Shown piece after piece: positions 24,201 through 34,047 of a DNA stretch of 64,000 nucleotides. The DNA comes from Diphasiastrum complanatum (Eukaryota; Streptophyta; Lycopodiopsida; Lycopodiales; Lycopodiaceae). The DNA is taken from NCBI GenBank assembly GCA_029204225.1, contig CM055093.1, positions 3,712,974-3,776,973 of the forward strand, written 5' to 3'. A model generated the notes under the pieces. It made no database searches and was not told the DNA's origin. It saw only the letters and a list, made by a program, of their open reading frames with translations. Position numbers and translations under genes: made by a program. Position 1 is the first letter of the stretch; each line of letters opens with the position of its first letter.

Positions 24201-25170
24201 TGACATTATTTTAAGTGGAGGGAACAAGGAAGATATAGAAGATATCAAGAAAGCACTAAAAAAGGAATTTGAAGTGCATGATCTTGGTCTTTTGAACTAT
24301 ATCTTAGGAATAGAAGTAATTAGAACTTCTCAAATCACTTTTATTTCACAAGAGAAGTATGCTATTTCTATTCTCAATAGATTTCATATGGTAGATGCAA
24401 ATCCTATTGATACACCTATGGAATCACATGTAAAGCTAACTATAAGAGGTAATGAAAGATCCTTCGAGGACATTACTCTCTATAGGAAGCTAATAGGTTC
24501 TCTTATATATCTAACCATCACAAGACCTGATTTATCTTATTGTGTTGGTAGATTAAGCCAATTCATGCAAGATCCTAGCATAGAACATTGGAAACTAGGA
24601 AAGAGGATCTTGAGATACATCTCGGGAACAAAAGATTTTGGCATTGTTTATAGAGGCTCATCACCTAACTTATTTGGTTTTTCAGATTCAGATTTTGCAG
24701 GAGACCTTATGGATAGAAAATCCATAAATGCACATGCTATTTTCATAGGTGATGGAGCTATCTCATGGATGTCGAAGAAACAAGCAACTATATCACTTTC
24801 TTCTAGTGAGGCCGAGTACAAAGCTTTGACATCATGCACAAAGGAGATGGTGTGGATCAAGAGGATGATTATGGAGCTTCATTTGCTGGATTTTTCAGAG
24901 AGTCCAATCATCTTTTGTGACAACCTTTCAGCCCAAAGTCTAGCAAGCAATCCGGTTTTCCATGCAAGGAGCAAACATATCGAGGTGGCTTACCATTTTG
25001 TGAGAGAACAAGTGTTGGCAAAAGAGATCAAGCTTGAACATGTCCCATCAAAGGAATGTGTGGCTGATATCTTTACCAAAGCATTGGGAAAGGACTTATT
25101 TTTCAAGCATAGAACAAGTCTTGGTGTACTTTCTAAATCTATGCTAAAACTAGTTGAAGAGGGAGTGTGA
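21220..25170 (+). CDS. Gag-Pol polyprotein of Ty1-copia element B
   Basis: Intact 1316-residue polyprotein that should form the particle and supply protease, integrase, RT and RNase H. Domains in order: Gag (about 5-215, starting near NYSTWKVRMESLL); zinc knuckle CFYCGVKGHFASDC from residue 245; aspartic protease DSGATS at D306; GAG-pre-integrase WHKRMGH near 438; integrase catalytic triad D503, D565, E601 (the D-35-E spacing is kept); RT from about 860 with Y992-VDD; RNase H around 1150 (SDSDFAGD) and LSSSEAEY near 1195; C-terminal ADIFTKAL. No stop or frameshift. The ATG at 21220 begins the usual Gag N terminus after a leader of about 600 bp. The stop codon (25168-25170) lies inside the first bases of the 3' LTR. 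Confidence 0.95.
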   Translation: MATNGGYMLESNDRLTSLNYSTWKVRMESLLEMNELMDIVVGVEERPLAPQEQLRYDKRAKKALHMIKMNVTNELIKEVGKCTSSSEAWEALKKVYESKSTSRVLTLRRQIFSCMQKKSENGHAFVLRVKALNDELACINDGINNEELVQVILNGLLDDHANLVQSYAIQKCLPSVGDLQEVLLAEEFRLQARVGASSTSQGGEEEAMFSKGKFKGKGKSNWSKGQDQGEHSTFGKKKDRSKLKCFYCGVKGHFASDCFKKKRDQGEKQTNLTIDEGGDELLSNDAFVMSSCLLANHGDIDPWWIDSGATSHMTYHKEYFSSLMAFDGDRKVIYTANDGECAIKGIGTIPISLSTNRNIELKDVLLIPSITKNLLSVSQMLDKGFKVEFDGDACLIKKGCSIIAKGKRQGKLFKLDACVVANQVGCMANEQMSIQEVWHKRMGHLNYKALEEIAKKEVVRGLPKSLTCLNHVCEECALSKSHRLPYTRSISRSKMPFSLLHSDIHGVTTISNGGAKMYVTFIDDFSRFCWVYLLKSKDEVFDVFVKFKVAIETQFTTKIKCLRSDNGGEYISNKFKAFCDEHGIKREYTCPRTPQQNGVAERKNRTLCESAKAMRLNANLPKPFWSDALLCANFLCNRWPSVVLEGKTPFEALFGTKPNVKFLRTFGCICYFNITLDDRTKEDPSSRKGIFVGYSEVSKAYRIYVPSIKKVFTSRDVIFDESNIPKVVSSDDGVVATNVLDDNGVDDTLDVDVEEASSSQIPRRTPRHKVKPSRLTYDGKGKQVVDGSNYAFLTSFDVPSCVDEARQEEEWIQAMDLEFEALMKNNTWRLVELPKGKSAIGCKWIFKVKTNQDGSINKFKARLVAKGYAQEHGIDYEETFAPVAKMVSIRVIISLATLYGWDLWQLDISNAFLNGDLEEEVYMEQPESYVSHSKPNHVCFLQKSLYGLKQAPRSWYARLNSFLLSQNFTMSEYDHSLYFRISANDVTILLIYVDDIILSGGNKEDIEDIKKALKKEFEVHDLGLLNYILGIEVIRTSQITFISQEKYAISILNRFHMVDANPIDTPMESHVKLTIRGNERSFEDITLYRKLIGSLIYLTITRPDLSYCVGRLSQFMQDPSIEHWKLGKRILRYISGTKDFGIVYRGSSPNLFGFSDSDFAGDLMDRKSINAHAIFIGDGAISWMSKKQATISLSSSEAEYKALTSCTKEMVWIKRMIMELHLLDFSESPIIFCDNLSAQSLASNPVFHARSKHIEVAYHFVREQVLAKEIKLEHVPSKECVADIFTKALGKDLFFKHRTSLGVLSKSMLKLVEEGV
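25156..25165 (+). other. Polypurine tract of element B
   Basis: GAAGAGGGAG directly precedes the 3' LTR, the expected plus-strand primer for reverse transcription. It is also translated as part of the last codons of gag-pol. Confidence 0.85.
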
Positions 25171-25818
25171 AAAATTGTCAACTAGTAGTATTTTCCTAAC
25201 TTGAGATTTTGTAGGCCTATGGCCAAATAAAAGTTAGAGATAGGTTCATACATGTATGTAGAGGCCCAAAGTATGTGTACACTACTTTTGAGGTCACATT
25301 AATTAGAGGAGGTCGAGTGTGGAGCTCTTCTATTGGCTCATAATTTGGTGCATTCCTATTTGACCAAATTTCTAGGTATATGGGTGAATCCTATTGGACC
25401 CCAATTTTAGCCTATCATAAGACAAGTGGCCAAGAGGCACTATGGCTGCTATAAATAGCCATCTCCACGAGTATGTACACATCTCATTTTCATTCTATTG
25501 AATGAATGTTATGCTCTTTGAAGATCCATCTTCTTCTCTCTCACTTTTTTGTTCATATCTTGCATTCTAGCCACTAGAATTGTGATTTCTTTGTTGCTAT
25601 GGCTTCACACGTGTGAAATGCAGGTTGTAGGCTCTGAAGTACGGACAGGGACAGCAAGTTTCTGTTTGTGGAAGCTTATGATCAGATCTTGATGTTTAGT
25701 TGATGTTTAGTATGCTTAACATCACAATTTCTATCATTTTTTCAATCTAGATGTGCATAACTTCCATGGCCAAGATCTTTATGAAACTTTAGCATCTTTT
25801 GGATCTGAGTTTTTCACA
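25166..25818 (+). repeat. 3' LTR of element B
   Basis: Same length (653 bp) and, by eye, the same sequence as the 5' LTR, including the TATA box (25449-25458) and the palindrome (25604-25617). Followed by the second GTTCC target copy at 25819-25823. Confidence 0.95.
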
Positions 25819-25823
25819 GTTCC

Positions 25824-25892
25824 TGCAAGCAAAAACACTGATGATATGATGTATACACTCTCACCTCTTCAAAGCACGAAGCTCTGATACCA
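25824..25892 (-). other. Rest of copia A leader and its primer-binding site
   Basis: After the target copy of B, the leader of A resumes and ends in GCTCTGATACCA (25881-25892). This is the minus-strand form of the TGGTATCAGAGC site. It proves that the minus-strand gag at 19251 and the LTR starting at 25893 belong to one element split by B. Confidence 0.85.
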
Positions 25893-26605
25893 TGTGAAGT
25901 TTTTAGCACATGTGAACTTCACCACACACCCTACAGGATCTTACTGAGGTGTTGTGATTGCACAAGATTGATCAAAGAATAGTATGCTTGAAAAATCTAA
26001 GGCAAGAGCACAATGGCATACATCAGATGAAAAAATCTAACTCTTCACTATGAGAAATGAATGTCAGAAATAATCTAAGTGTTCAGTATGGGAAAAAGAG
26101 GCTGCTCTCGAGTAGAGATAGAAAATCAAGTAGAGAGATAATGAGTCCAAAACACCAAAATCTCAATATTCACAATGTGGCAAAACATGCCCAACTTTTC
26201 CTACATGAGAGAGACTCGAATTCCTACAGTGGAGTTGCATGGAAAGTCCACTTAACTGAACTAATTCACCTACCATAGATCCACATGTGTAACTGCATGC
26301 ATGTATGTTGCATGTACTGCATGTCAACTCATAAAACTGCCTAGACATGTGTAGATCACTGAAACTACTTTGCATATTGCATGCACTGATTGCATGTGGC
26401 TTGCATGCATACAATAAGACTTTGCATGCTATCTAAACATCTGCATGTCATCATAATTGAACCTATCTAACTCAAATCTGAGCTACACTAGAAGGATATG
26501 TGCTCAATTCACACTCCTTTTATGTACAACATGAATTTTAGTGGAAATTTCCATGGACATGACCCAAACTCGAGATAGGAAGATAATATTTTAGTAATCT
26601 TCACA
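25893..26605 (-). repeat. 5' LTR of copia A
   Basis: The end next to the PBS is fixed (plus-strand TGTGAAGTTTTTAG). The other end is proposed at the ...TCTTCACA at 26605, giving about 713 bp. It contains many GCATGCA/TGCATG words and one CCACATGTGTAA resembling the palindrome found in other LTRs. There is no second copy in the window, because the 3' half of A is missing. Confidence 0.6.
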
Positions 26606-26887
26606 TGATAATTGTATCTATCAATTCATTTAGATAGTTCCATTGCATGTGTTATCACACACAACGATCAGAGTTCTTATTATGTAGCCAGCTGAAGTTT
26701 CACTTCATGCGATTGTATTCCTTGTGGATATTAATTAGAGTACATTTTGTCTTCACTCAGTTGTTGTTCCATTGCGCATTCTTGATTCCTTCATTTTGAA
26801 CATTTTGTTGTGGCACTTCCGATCCTATTGCCCACTCACTCAAGCTTCTGCTCACATTACCACTAATTTTTGACATGGAATCAGAGC
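26606..26887 (+). repeat. LTR 3' part with a variant primer-binding site
   Basis: Plus-strand sequence ending TTTTTGACA (26875) is followed by TGGAATCAGAGC (26876-26887), a one-base variant of the usual copia PBS. This marks the end of another copia LTR whose left part cannot be delimited. A few tens of bases of leader follow before Ty3-like sequence appears. No gag start is seen. Confidence 0.45.
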
Positions 26888-26979
26888 CTCTGTTTTGATC
26901 AGAGCTCCTCTAATCCGATATCAGCCAATCATCTCTAATAAATCATCAATTTTCGACACGTGGGGCTAGGGTTGATGTA

Positions 26980-27217
26980 CTACATAAGGCTGTCTAGGCT
27001 AAAACTGATGTGAGCCTGGAGGTCGTGGCTGAAATTGTCCTGGTCATTGATAAGTCTGTTGAGGATTGTAAGGTGGTGGACCAGGGGGTTAGTACTGCCT
27101 ATACATCGGTCTTTCAGCTTGCGGGAAATATGTCTTCACATGTGGGCACTCGTTGGCAATATGGTTTTGGGAATAGATAGGGCACTGCACATTTTTCCGA
27201 GAAGGATAGGTCTTTTC
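26980..27217 (-). pseudogene. Ty3-type gag zinc-knuckle fragment (copy 4)
   Basis: The minus strand reads a knuckle-like stretch with HIANECPHVKTYFPQAERP (near 27110-27165), then a Pro/Tyr/Gln-rich tail (PPGPPPYNPQQTY, about 27040-27080). It resembles the C-terminal part of Ty3-type Gag proteins such as the copies at 3990 and 6140. It is cut on the right at about 27217 by the LTR of element E. Confidence 0.55.
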
Positions 27218-28654
27218 TGTTGGAAATTAAGCTCATAGTTTTTTCTTTGGTGATACTATTTCCATTTCAAGATTTTTCCTGCACATTTTTTTATCAATGA
27301 TCTAGGATCAGATGCAACCTCTTTTTGGTTCTATGTCTGCTCATCTGATACTTGCAAGAATCACAAAGGTTTCCTATTCGGCTAATCTTCATCAAATCAG
27401 CCGAACTATTTGAAAGTCAACTTCATCGACTTTCCAGTTGATCTACATCAAAGGGTATCCATTCCCATCTACTTCTACATTTGAATGCCAAAGCATCATG
27501 AAGAACATCAAAGGCTTGATCATCCTCAACTTCTTCAACAAGTCACTCAACATCGAAGTCTTCGAAGTCCTCAACTTCTTCAATCAAGTCTCCGATGTCT
27601 CCGACTTCCTCAACTTCTTGGACAATCAAATCACTCCACATCGAAGTCTTTGAAGTCTTCGACTTTTTGACAACTTCATTCATTAATCGAAGTGTCCGAC
27701 TTCTTCCACATCCAAAGTGTATGTAGTCTTTGAAGTCTCCGACTTCTTCGACAACTTTGTTCATCAACCAAAGTGTCAGTGACTTCAAAAAAGGTACTAT
27801 TTTTAGCACCTTCGGCTTTTTCACGAAAAATGCGAAGAGAGAGAAAAAGGGCGAAGGTCATCTATTTTCAACGAGAAACGCCTCCAACTACTTCTCGAAA
27901 AATGTGAAATGAGAGAAAATGCGACGCTCTCATCCATGTCAGTGATCTTGCGTCGCTTGACCATGTATTTAATGTACAGCTGCCATTTTGTCATTGTAGT
28001 TCAACTACTCCCTAAGTACAACAAAGTACTTAATTAGATGACAAACAATTATTGTAATTAGATACATAGATCCGGTGTATAAATACACCTTCATAGCACA
28101 CTCTATGTGATGCTCTGCCCATGAGACGAATGAATTTGAGCCTCCAAGTTACGCTGCCATTCTAGTTGTAACTCATTGTTATGAATCAGTGTAATATAAC
28201 AACAATATGCTTTTCTATCTGCATATACGTAGATGAATGCTTATTGTGATTTGAATGCACTCTGCTTCTGTTTGATCATGCTCGTTTACTCACTCTAATC
28301 TACGACTCCTCAGTTTTTGATCAGACGATGGCTATCTTTGATGCTTGAGAAACTTGTGATTTTCATCACACAATCAATCTAAATTTTTTAGAATTGAACT
28401 TGTCTTAAATCTGATTTCCAGTAATACCTCACACCATTTCTAATGTCTTCGGTGGACTGTACTCATATGACCATTTGTTTTTGAGTATGAATTGATTTAT
28501 TAAGATCCTGTTGGGAAGAGCACTTGAGCTACGATTATAGCTTAGCATTTACATTTATTAGATTGTTTTTGCATGTAGCAGCCCATAATAACGGGAGAGT
28601 CATTCCGCAACTATTTCCTTCTTTCTTCTCTGTTTGCGTTCTACCGTCCTATCA
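27218..28654 (+). repeat. Probable 5' LTR of copia E
   Basis: Proposed from TGTTGGAAATTAAG to the TATCA before the PBS, about 1.4 kb. A TATA box (GTATAAATAC, about 28077-28086) lies in the right half, as expected for U3/R. The PBS fixes the right end to within three bases. The left end is inferred from TGTTGG and from the point where Ty3 gag stops. The 3' LTR is absent, so this cannot be confirmed inside the window. Confidence 0.5.
27470..27790. repeat. Degenerate GAAGTC/GACTTC repeat block
   Basis: The words CGAAGTCTT, GAAGTC, CGACTTCTTC and CAACTTCTTC recur more than a dozen times, and GAAGTC is the reverse complement of GACTTC. The block can pair with itself in many registers. It lies in the upstream half of the proposed LTR of E. 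The acidic open frames on the minus strand here are products of the repeat. Confidence 0.6.
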
Positions 28655-28657
28655 GAT

Positions 28658-28669
28658 TGGTATCAGAGC
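28658..28669 (+). other. Primer-binding site of copia E
   Basis: TGGTATCAGAGC, three bases after the proposed LTR end. Confidence 0.85.
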
Positions 28670-28715
28670 ATAGCTCAATAAACTGAGAGATTATTCTATT
28701 TGTATTACTGTTAAC

Positions 28716-29560
28716 ATGTCTCATATTAGTAACTCTTCGTCGTCATCATCCAACGAGGCTAGAATCATTGACAAGTTCAATGGTTCTAACTTCTACATCT
28801 GGAAGTTAAAACTCCAGATGATGTTGATAGATAGAGATATTTGGGATCTACTAGAAGGTCTGGACCTGAAACCAGAACATGGTGATTAATCAAAGGCATG
28901 AAAGATCAAAGATCAGAAGGCCTTAGCATGTATCACACTCAATCTGGCCGACTCCCAAATATCCCATGTTACCACGTGCAAAACTTCTAAGGATGCATTA
29001 GATTTGTTATCAAATCTCTATGAGACTCAAGATGTAACCACACGATTACACCTTAGAAGAAAGTTTTTTACACTTAGCATGTCTAATTCTACTGCTATCA
29101 CTTCTCACATCAACAATTTTAAGTCTTTAAGGGATTGGTTATCAAGTGTAGGATGTGCTATTCAAGATGATGATGCCGTTATGACCTTGATTTCTTTACT
29201 TCCAAAGTCGTACGAACACTTTGTGGTGATCACACAACCCGGCCTCACTCTTCAAAAGGTGATCAGTCATCTTCTTCAAGAAGTGCGGAGAAAGACCAGC
29301 GGCCTGTCCATCAAAGACAAATCCAAATCCTTGTACACCAAGAAGAAAGACTATTGCAAGGCCAAGAATCAAGTGGATCAAGTAGAAGCCTCATACTCAA
29401 GGTGAGAGCAGTGGATCACGCAAGAAGCTCTTCTGCAGATACTGCAAGAGAGCTAATCACGACATCAAGGAATGTCGAATCCGCATCTACAACGAAGCAA
29501 AGAAGCAACAACAGTAGCAGCCATATTCCTCCAATGCGGCGGAATTCAAGGAACAAGATT
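28716..29560 (+). pseudogene. Copia E gag
   Basis: Gag starts at the ATG at 28716 with a Ser-rich leader, then KFNGSNFYIWKLKLQMML (DUF4219/UBN2 type). Stops occur near 28890-28900. The core continues with RLHLRRKFF (about 29042-29070), and LLPKSYEHFVV lies near 29198. After a frameshift near 29400 the knuckle reads CRYCKRANHDIKEC (about 29435-29480). The Gag belongs to the same lineage as the fragments at 7657 and 55640-56830 (shared LHLRRKFF and CRYCKRANH). Confidence 0.8.
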
Positions 29561-30915
29561 CACACCTGTTAATGGCTTACAATAGTGGCAACGAAGACCA
29601 TGACAGCTAGTAACTGGACATTGGCGCTACCCAACACATGACCTCTTGCAAGGAATGGCTTATCGAGAATGCAGCTTACAACAGAGATCAATTCATCTAC
29701 CTCGGAGATCCAAGCACCATACGCATGGAAGGCAAAGGGACAGTCAAGATTACATTCAACAATGATCTTTCTATTTGTGTTCCCAATGTTCTTCATGTAC
29801 CTCAGCTATCAAAGAACCTGTTATCAGTCTATGAGATAGCTGATGAGGGCTACACTGTTACTTTATCTTCTGAGCAATGTACAATCTTCAATGAAGATAC
29901 TACTCTGACTACATGTACTAGAGTTGGAAATCTATATCTACTCTCTAACTCAGTTGCATTAGCCAGTATCTCTCATGAAAATGTAAATGATAATGCTATT
30001 CTATGGCATAGTCGATTTGGACACGTGAATACAATATCACTTTCCTATATGCGTTGTAATAATCTAGTTGATGGATTGTATTTTCCTTCTTCATTAGATA
30101 GGAAATCTTTCTTATGTGAATCCTACATCTATGGCAAACACTCTGGAAGCAAGTTTCCCAAATCACATTCTGTCAAAACAAAGCATGTATTAGATCTTGT
30201 ACATAGCAATATTTGTGGTCCAACGCCAACTCCATCCTTAGGAGATGCAATTTATTTTATCACTATAGATGATTTGTTAACAGAACATGCAACACAAGGA
30301 GAATCACTCGATGGTTAATTCTGTCGTTGGAGTTTAATTTTCGGCTAGATGGTTTAAAGTCATGTTCATTATGCACAAATCAGAAACCTTTAAATGCTTC
30401 AAAAGATTCAAGGCCATGGCTGAGACACAAACGTCTACACAAGTGAATGCTCTCCAAACTGATGGTGGCAGCAAATATCTCTCTAACGAGATGTTAGATC
30501 ACCTGGTTGAACATGGCATTCAAAGATAGTTCATAGCTTCCAATTCTATTCAACAGAATGGAATTGTAGAAAGGAAGAATCGAACACTTCTCAACTCAGC
30601 CAGATCCATGCTACATCAAGTGCACTTGCCTGCGAAGTTTTGGGCAGAAGTTACTGCCCCAGCTTGTTACGTACAGAACAGATCAAACACTAAAGCTTGT
30701 TACGTAAAGAACAGATCAAGCACAAGCCTAGTGTCAACCATTTAAAAATCTTTGGTTGTGGATGTTTTGTTTACATTCCTAAATAGCTTAGGAAGAAGCT
30801 GGATCATAGGACAAATAAATGTATTTTCATTGGCTATCTTGATGAACATAAAGCTTACAAAGTTTATGATCTGTCTCTAGGGATGTAATCTTCCAAGACC
30901 ATACATACTATGATT
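29561..30915 (+). pseudogene. Copia E protease and integrase
   Basis: Protease: the DIGATQHMTS motif (Ile for Ser in DSG) at about 29618-29650. GAG-pre-integrase: WHSRFGHVNTIS at about 30004-30040. Integrase: LVHSNICGPT (Asn at the first catalytic Asp) near 30200; a frameshift at about 30275; QTDGGSKY near 30460; NGIVERKNRTL (Glu kept) near 30560. An in-frame 33-bp tandem duplication (30662-30726) lies at the ACYVQNRS motif. The integrase tail and RDVIFQ reach about 30900, and the orientation flips at about 30916. Confidence 0.8.
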
Positions 30916-31960
30916 TTAAACATCGGTCTCAACACAAGAAGGTTTAGTCAATACAATACTTGGATCCATTGGTGTATCAATCGGTTTGCAATCAGACATA
31001 TGAAATTTTTCTAAAATGCCTTTTAGATATGTCTGCTGGCTAAGATAGATCTTCTTCTGAAGTCCATTTCTAGTAATGTGAATTCCTAGCAAAGAATGGA
31101 CATCGCCTAGATCACTCTTAGTAGTGTGTAGTAGGAAAGTGTCGTTAGACATAAAAAATGCATCATCTACGTAAAGAGCTATGTGGATTGAATGGACACC
31201 TATGTGCTTGGAATAAACATTACAGTCAGTTGAATTGCTTGCAAAACCCAATTGAATGAGATAAGAGTTGATTCTATCGAACCATGCTCTTGCGCTTGCT
31301 CCAGACCATAGATTGCCTTGTGTAGCTTGCACACTTTGTGTTGTTGGCCCTTGACTTCGAATCCTTCCGGTTGAAGGTATATAGCTGCATTTTGAGGTTT
31401 TCCATGGTTGTTAATGCAATCAGAGTCCCGATTGACTACATTTTGACAAAAAGATTAAAAATTTCTTGATAATCCATTCCTTGGACTTGAGTGAATCCTT
31501 TAGCCACCAGTCGTGCTTTCCATTTTGCAATGGAACCATCAGAGTTGATCTTCTTCTTGAAGATCCACTTGTTGTTGATAACTCTCTTGTGAGTGGGGAA
31601 GTCAGCCAATGTCCAGGTTCGATTCATCAAAAGTAAGTTGTATTTGCTTTCCATAGCTTCTTGTCACTTCACAGCATCCTTAAAGTTAATTGCTTCGGCT
31701 AGAGTCTCTGGTTCTTCTGATGAAGTCCAGAATGATTGAGGTGTATACCTCTCAGGAATTGTCCGAGTCCTTGAGGATCTGCGAGCATTTGGTTGACCAG
31801 AATGCGATGGTGCTTCTTCTTGAATTTGTCCAGATCAGCTCGAGCTAGCTTGGTCTGGTCCGGCGACAGGTACTATCGACTGCTCGGCTTTTGTAGCTAT
31901 AGCTGCAGGTTATGTAGAAGAAACATTATCATTGGAAGATTCCATGCTACGTAAAATAGG
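30916..31960 (-). pseudogene. Copia E linker and RT, inverted in place
   Basis: Read on the minus strand, this gives the integrase-RT linker (SSRTRTIPERYTPQ, about 31740-31790). RT follows with MNRTWTLADFPTHKRV (about 31580-31625), NKWIFKKKIN, ARLVAKGFTQVQGMDYQE, a frameshift or deletion, ALYVDDAFFMSN (about 31150-31185; catalytic YVDD), and CKPIDTPMDPS (about 30965-31000). The preceding segment ends just before where this linker should start. The plus-strand sequence from about 31975 continues with the motif that normally follows this RT. The simplest reading is one inversion inside a single element. Confidence 0.7.
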
Positions 31961-31974
31961 ATGAAATGACATAA

Positions 31975-32160
31975 CATCGTTTATCGATGGTATAGTGAAG
32001 TACTCGACTTAGCAAAGTACTCTTATCATTCACTAATCGGATCATTGATGTATGCCATGCTATGTACTAAACCAAATTTAGCATACACTATTAGCACGTT
32101 AAGTCAATTAGCACATAGAAATCTAGTATCATTTCATTCGGGAGAAAATTTTCTTAGGGC
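31975..32160 (+). pseudogene. Copia E, RT-RNase H connection after the inversion
   Basis: The plus strand reads SLIGSLMYAM (about 32033-32062), then TKPNLAYTISTLSQLAHRN (about 32072-32128), the conserved block after RT in copia Pol. It ends at about 32160; RNase H and the 3' LTR are missing. Confidence 0.7.
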
Positions 32161-32437
32161 AAGTGATTCTTCAGTAAACTCGCACAGGGTACTAATCATT
32201 GGAAAAAAATGTTGAGTAATCTAAAAATAGCATGTGCGAGTTTTAGTTCTGGTTCTTAGTAGGTGTGCAAGTTTGCTTTGACTAGAAATGGCAAAATTGG
32301 TGTTGACTGCTCAAAATTCATACTTTTTTCACTAGTAGGAACTCGCACAAGGGGTGAGTAAAAAGCGTGTTCAAAAAATGAAGCAAAAAAGGTAACAAAT
32401 AAGAAAACACTTCTAAAATAGCCTTAGCACCATCTTC
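32161..32437. other. Unannotated flank of element D
   Basis: Contains several copies of a short motif AACTCGCAC / GTGCGAGTT (32177, 32233, 32340), like the block at 5160-6130. No gene seen. The last five bases (TCTTC, 32433-32437) are the likely left target copy of element D. Confidence 0.4.
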
Positions 32438-33044
32438 TGAAGAAACAAAATGTTTCTATTGCCAAAGCTTTGCTAGCTTTCAATCCTGAACTTTTGACAA
32501 AAGACGACACGACACGACACCACATATTATTCTGTATGATTGTATGATCTCAAATGAATATTTGTTTGCTACTATCTGTGTATAATTCACTTGTTTATTC
32601 AATTCCGCACATTGGTTTGCTTTTATTGAATGCTATATTAATCGGTTAACGTAGATCAGCAGTGTCTGTCTACACTCTGAAGGATTGTAGGAATGATATA
32701 GCCGACAGTGACCAACAATCATATCTGAATTTCTGACGAACTGGTTTCATTCGTGAATATTTTTGCTTCGCTTCGTGTTTCATTTCTTTTCGCGATCTCT
32801 ATGCTTCCAGCATGAATCAATATCAGAACTCGGTTAAGTTTTGCTTCACTTTGTTTCGTTTTCGTCTAGATTTTGTCTTGTTTCGTTTTGTTGTGTTATA
32901 GAGCCTGATTGATCGAACACGAATTATTCTCGAACAGAAATAATCTGAGTTTCGCGAAAGTTTTGTAAATCGTTCGAGAGACCCACATCAGTTTGTCACT
33001 AGAGTTATAGCTGGAATTTGCATTTTTTGAGTGCAAATTTTGCA
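32438..33044 (+). repeat. 5' LTR of element D (shorter copy)
   Basis: Begins TGAAGAAACAAAATG and ends GCAAATTTTGCA. Compared with the 3' LTR it lacks about 400 bp after the CGACACGACACGACAC run (about 32508-32523) and has only a few CTTCG units. Confidence 0.8.
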
Positions 33045-33048
33045 ACTG

Positions 33049-33060
33049 TGGTATTAGAGC
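33049..33060 (+). other. Primer-binding site of element D
   Basis: TGGTATTAGAGC, a one-base variant of the usual copia site (TGGTATCAGAGC), four bases after the LTR end. The same variant is used by element H at 54824-54835. Confidence 0.75.
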
Positions 33061-33161
33061 CACCTTTTCAAAGTCTGACATAGCTGAAAAAGCTATCAGA
33101 TCTAGGAGGCTAAGCATTAAAAAAACAACCATTAACAAGTGAGAACACAAATATAGGAGCA

Positions 33162-33351
33162 ATGGCTTCAATAAGCAGCATACAATCCAAGATTAGTACA
33201 GTCTTGGATTAACCAGGATCTAACTTCCTGGCATGGAAGGTTAAGACCTTGCTGATACTAAAGGGAGAAGGATTATTTTCCTGGGTAGATGGCACCGAGG
33301 AGATGCCTACAACAACAGGCAAGGGAGCTACGCGAATGGAGGGAGAAGAAT
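33162..33351 (+). pseudogene. Element D gag, first part
   Basis: Opens with MASISSIQSKISTVLD, a stop, then SNFLAWKVKTLLILKGEG and FSWVDGTEE, the start of a copia Gag. It ends at the target site AGAAT (33347-33351) where element C is inserted, and resumes in register at 39338. Confidence 0.75.
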
Positions 33352-34033
33352 TGTAAAAATTACAGCAAATAAGGATCCTAAAACACATTAAATGATGAGG
33401 GAAACAATAGATTATGATTTCATAAGATTAGCACAAGTTGAACCATCAAAATCCATCAAAAATCTATGCTTGAACCTCACTAAATGGCCCAAATCCTTGA
33501 AGAAGGCTTCACACGTGTGAAAGTACGGCCTCCCACAGTCTGAGTACTGTACACCAGACCTACATTCAATCCTATAATCATTAGTAATCACAAGTACTCA
33601 AACAATTATGAACATAGAGAGCAATTGCACCATTATGAGAGAAAAAACATGAAATTGCTTGATTAATTTTGGTGAGATATCATCACCTATATATACATGA
33701 TCCATCACGGTTTTGGGCAGGTATGAGTATCCCTAAACCTATCCCTAATGCTAATTTTGGTGGATCTTTCATCCCTACCAAGTTAGGGTTGGAATCTTGG
33801 AGATCCCTCAACAATGCAAAAATTACCAAAAATAGCTCCTATTTTTTCTCCCTTGTATCTAAGCATAATTTGGACTCATTCCAAAGGTTCTAACACTTAG
33901 GTCTACTTGAGAACATCCTTATGAATGGAATCCTATGCTATTTGGCACGTGTGACAAGCCACATCATGACCATCTAACTATTTACAAGTCATATGACCAA
34001 AACTAGTCAAGCTAGAATTGTGAATTTTTAACA
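33352..34033 (-). repeat. 3' LTR of element C
   Basis: 682 bp; on the minus strand TGTTAAAAATTCAC...TAATTTTTACA. Contains the palindrome TTCACACGTGTGAA at 33508-33521. Confidence 0.95.
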
Positions 34034-34044
34034 CTCCTCCTCAC
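34034..34044 (-). other. Polypurine tract of element C
   Basis: On the minus strand GTGAGGAGGAG directly precedes the 3' LTR; it lies just after the stop codon of gag-pol. Confidence 0.85.
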
Positions 34045-34047
34045 TAT

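Larger units (their letters stand above)
19958..25818 (+). mobile_element. Complete Ty1-copia retrotransposon B
   Basis: A full-length, apparently very young LTR retrotransposon of 5861 bp. It has two 653-bp LTRs with TG...CA ends, a PBS, a single uninterrupted gag-pol frame and a PPT. It is flanked by the perfect 5-bp target duplication GTTCC (19953-19957 and 25819-25823). Reading the LTRs side by side I found no difference. It is inserted in the leader of copia A in the opposite orientation. Everything needed for autonomous copia transposition can be seen at the sequence level; whether it is transcribed cannot. Confidence 0.95.

Noticed and set aside
27543-27824. Acidic 93-codon minus-strand frame
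   Set aside because: A by-product of the GAAGTC/GACTTC repeat; no domain.
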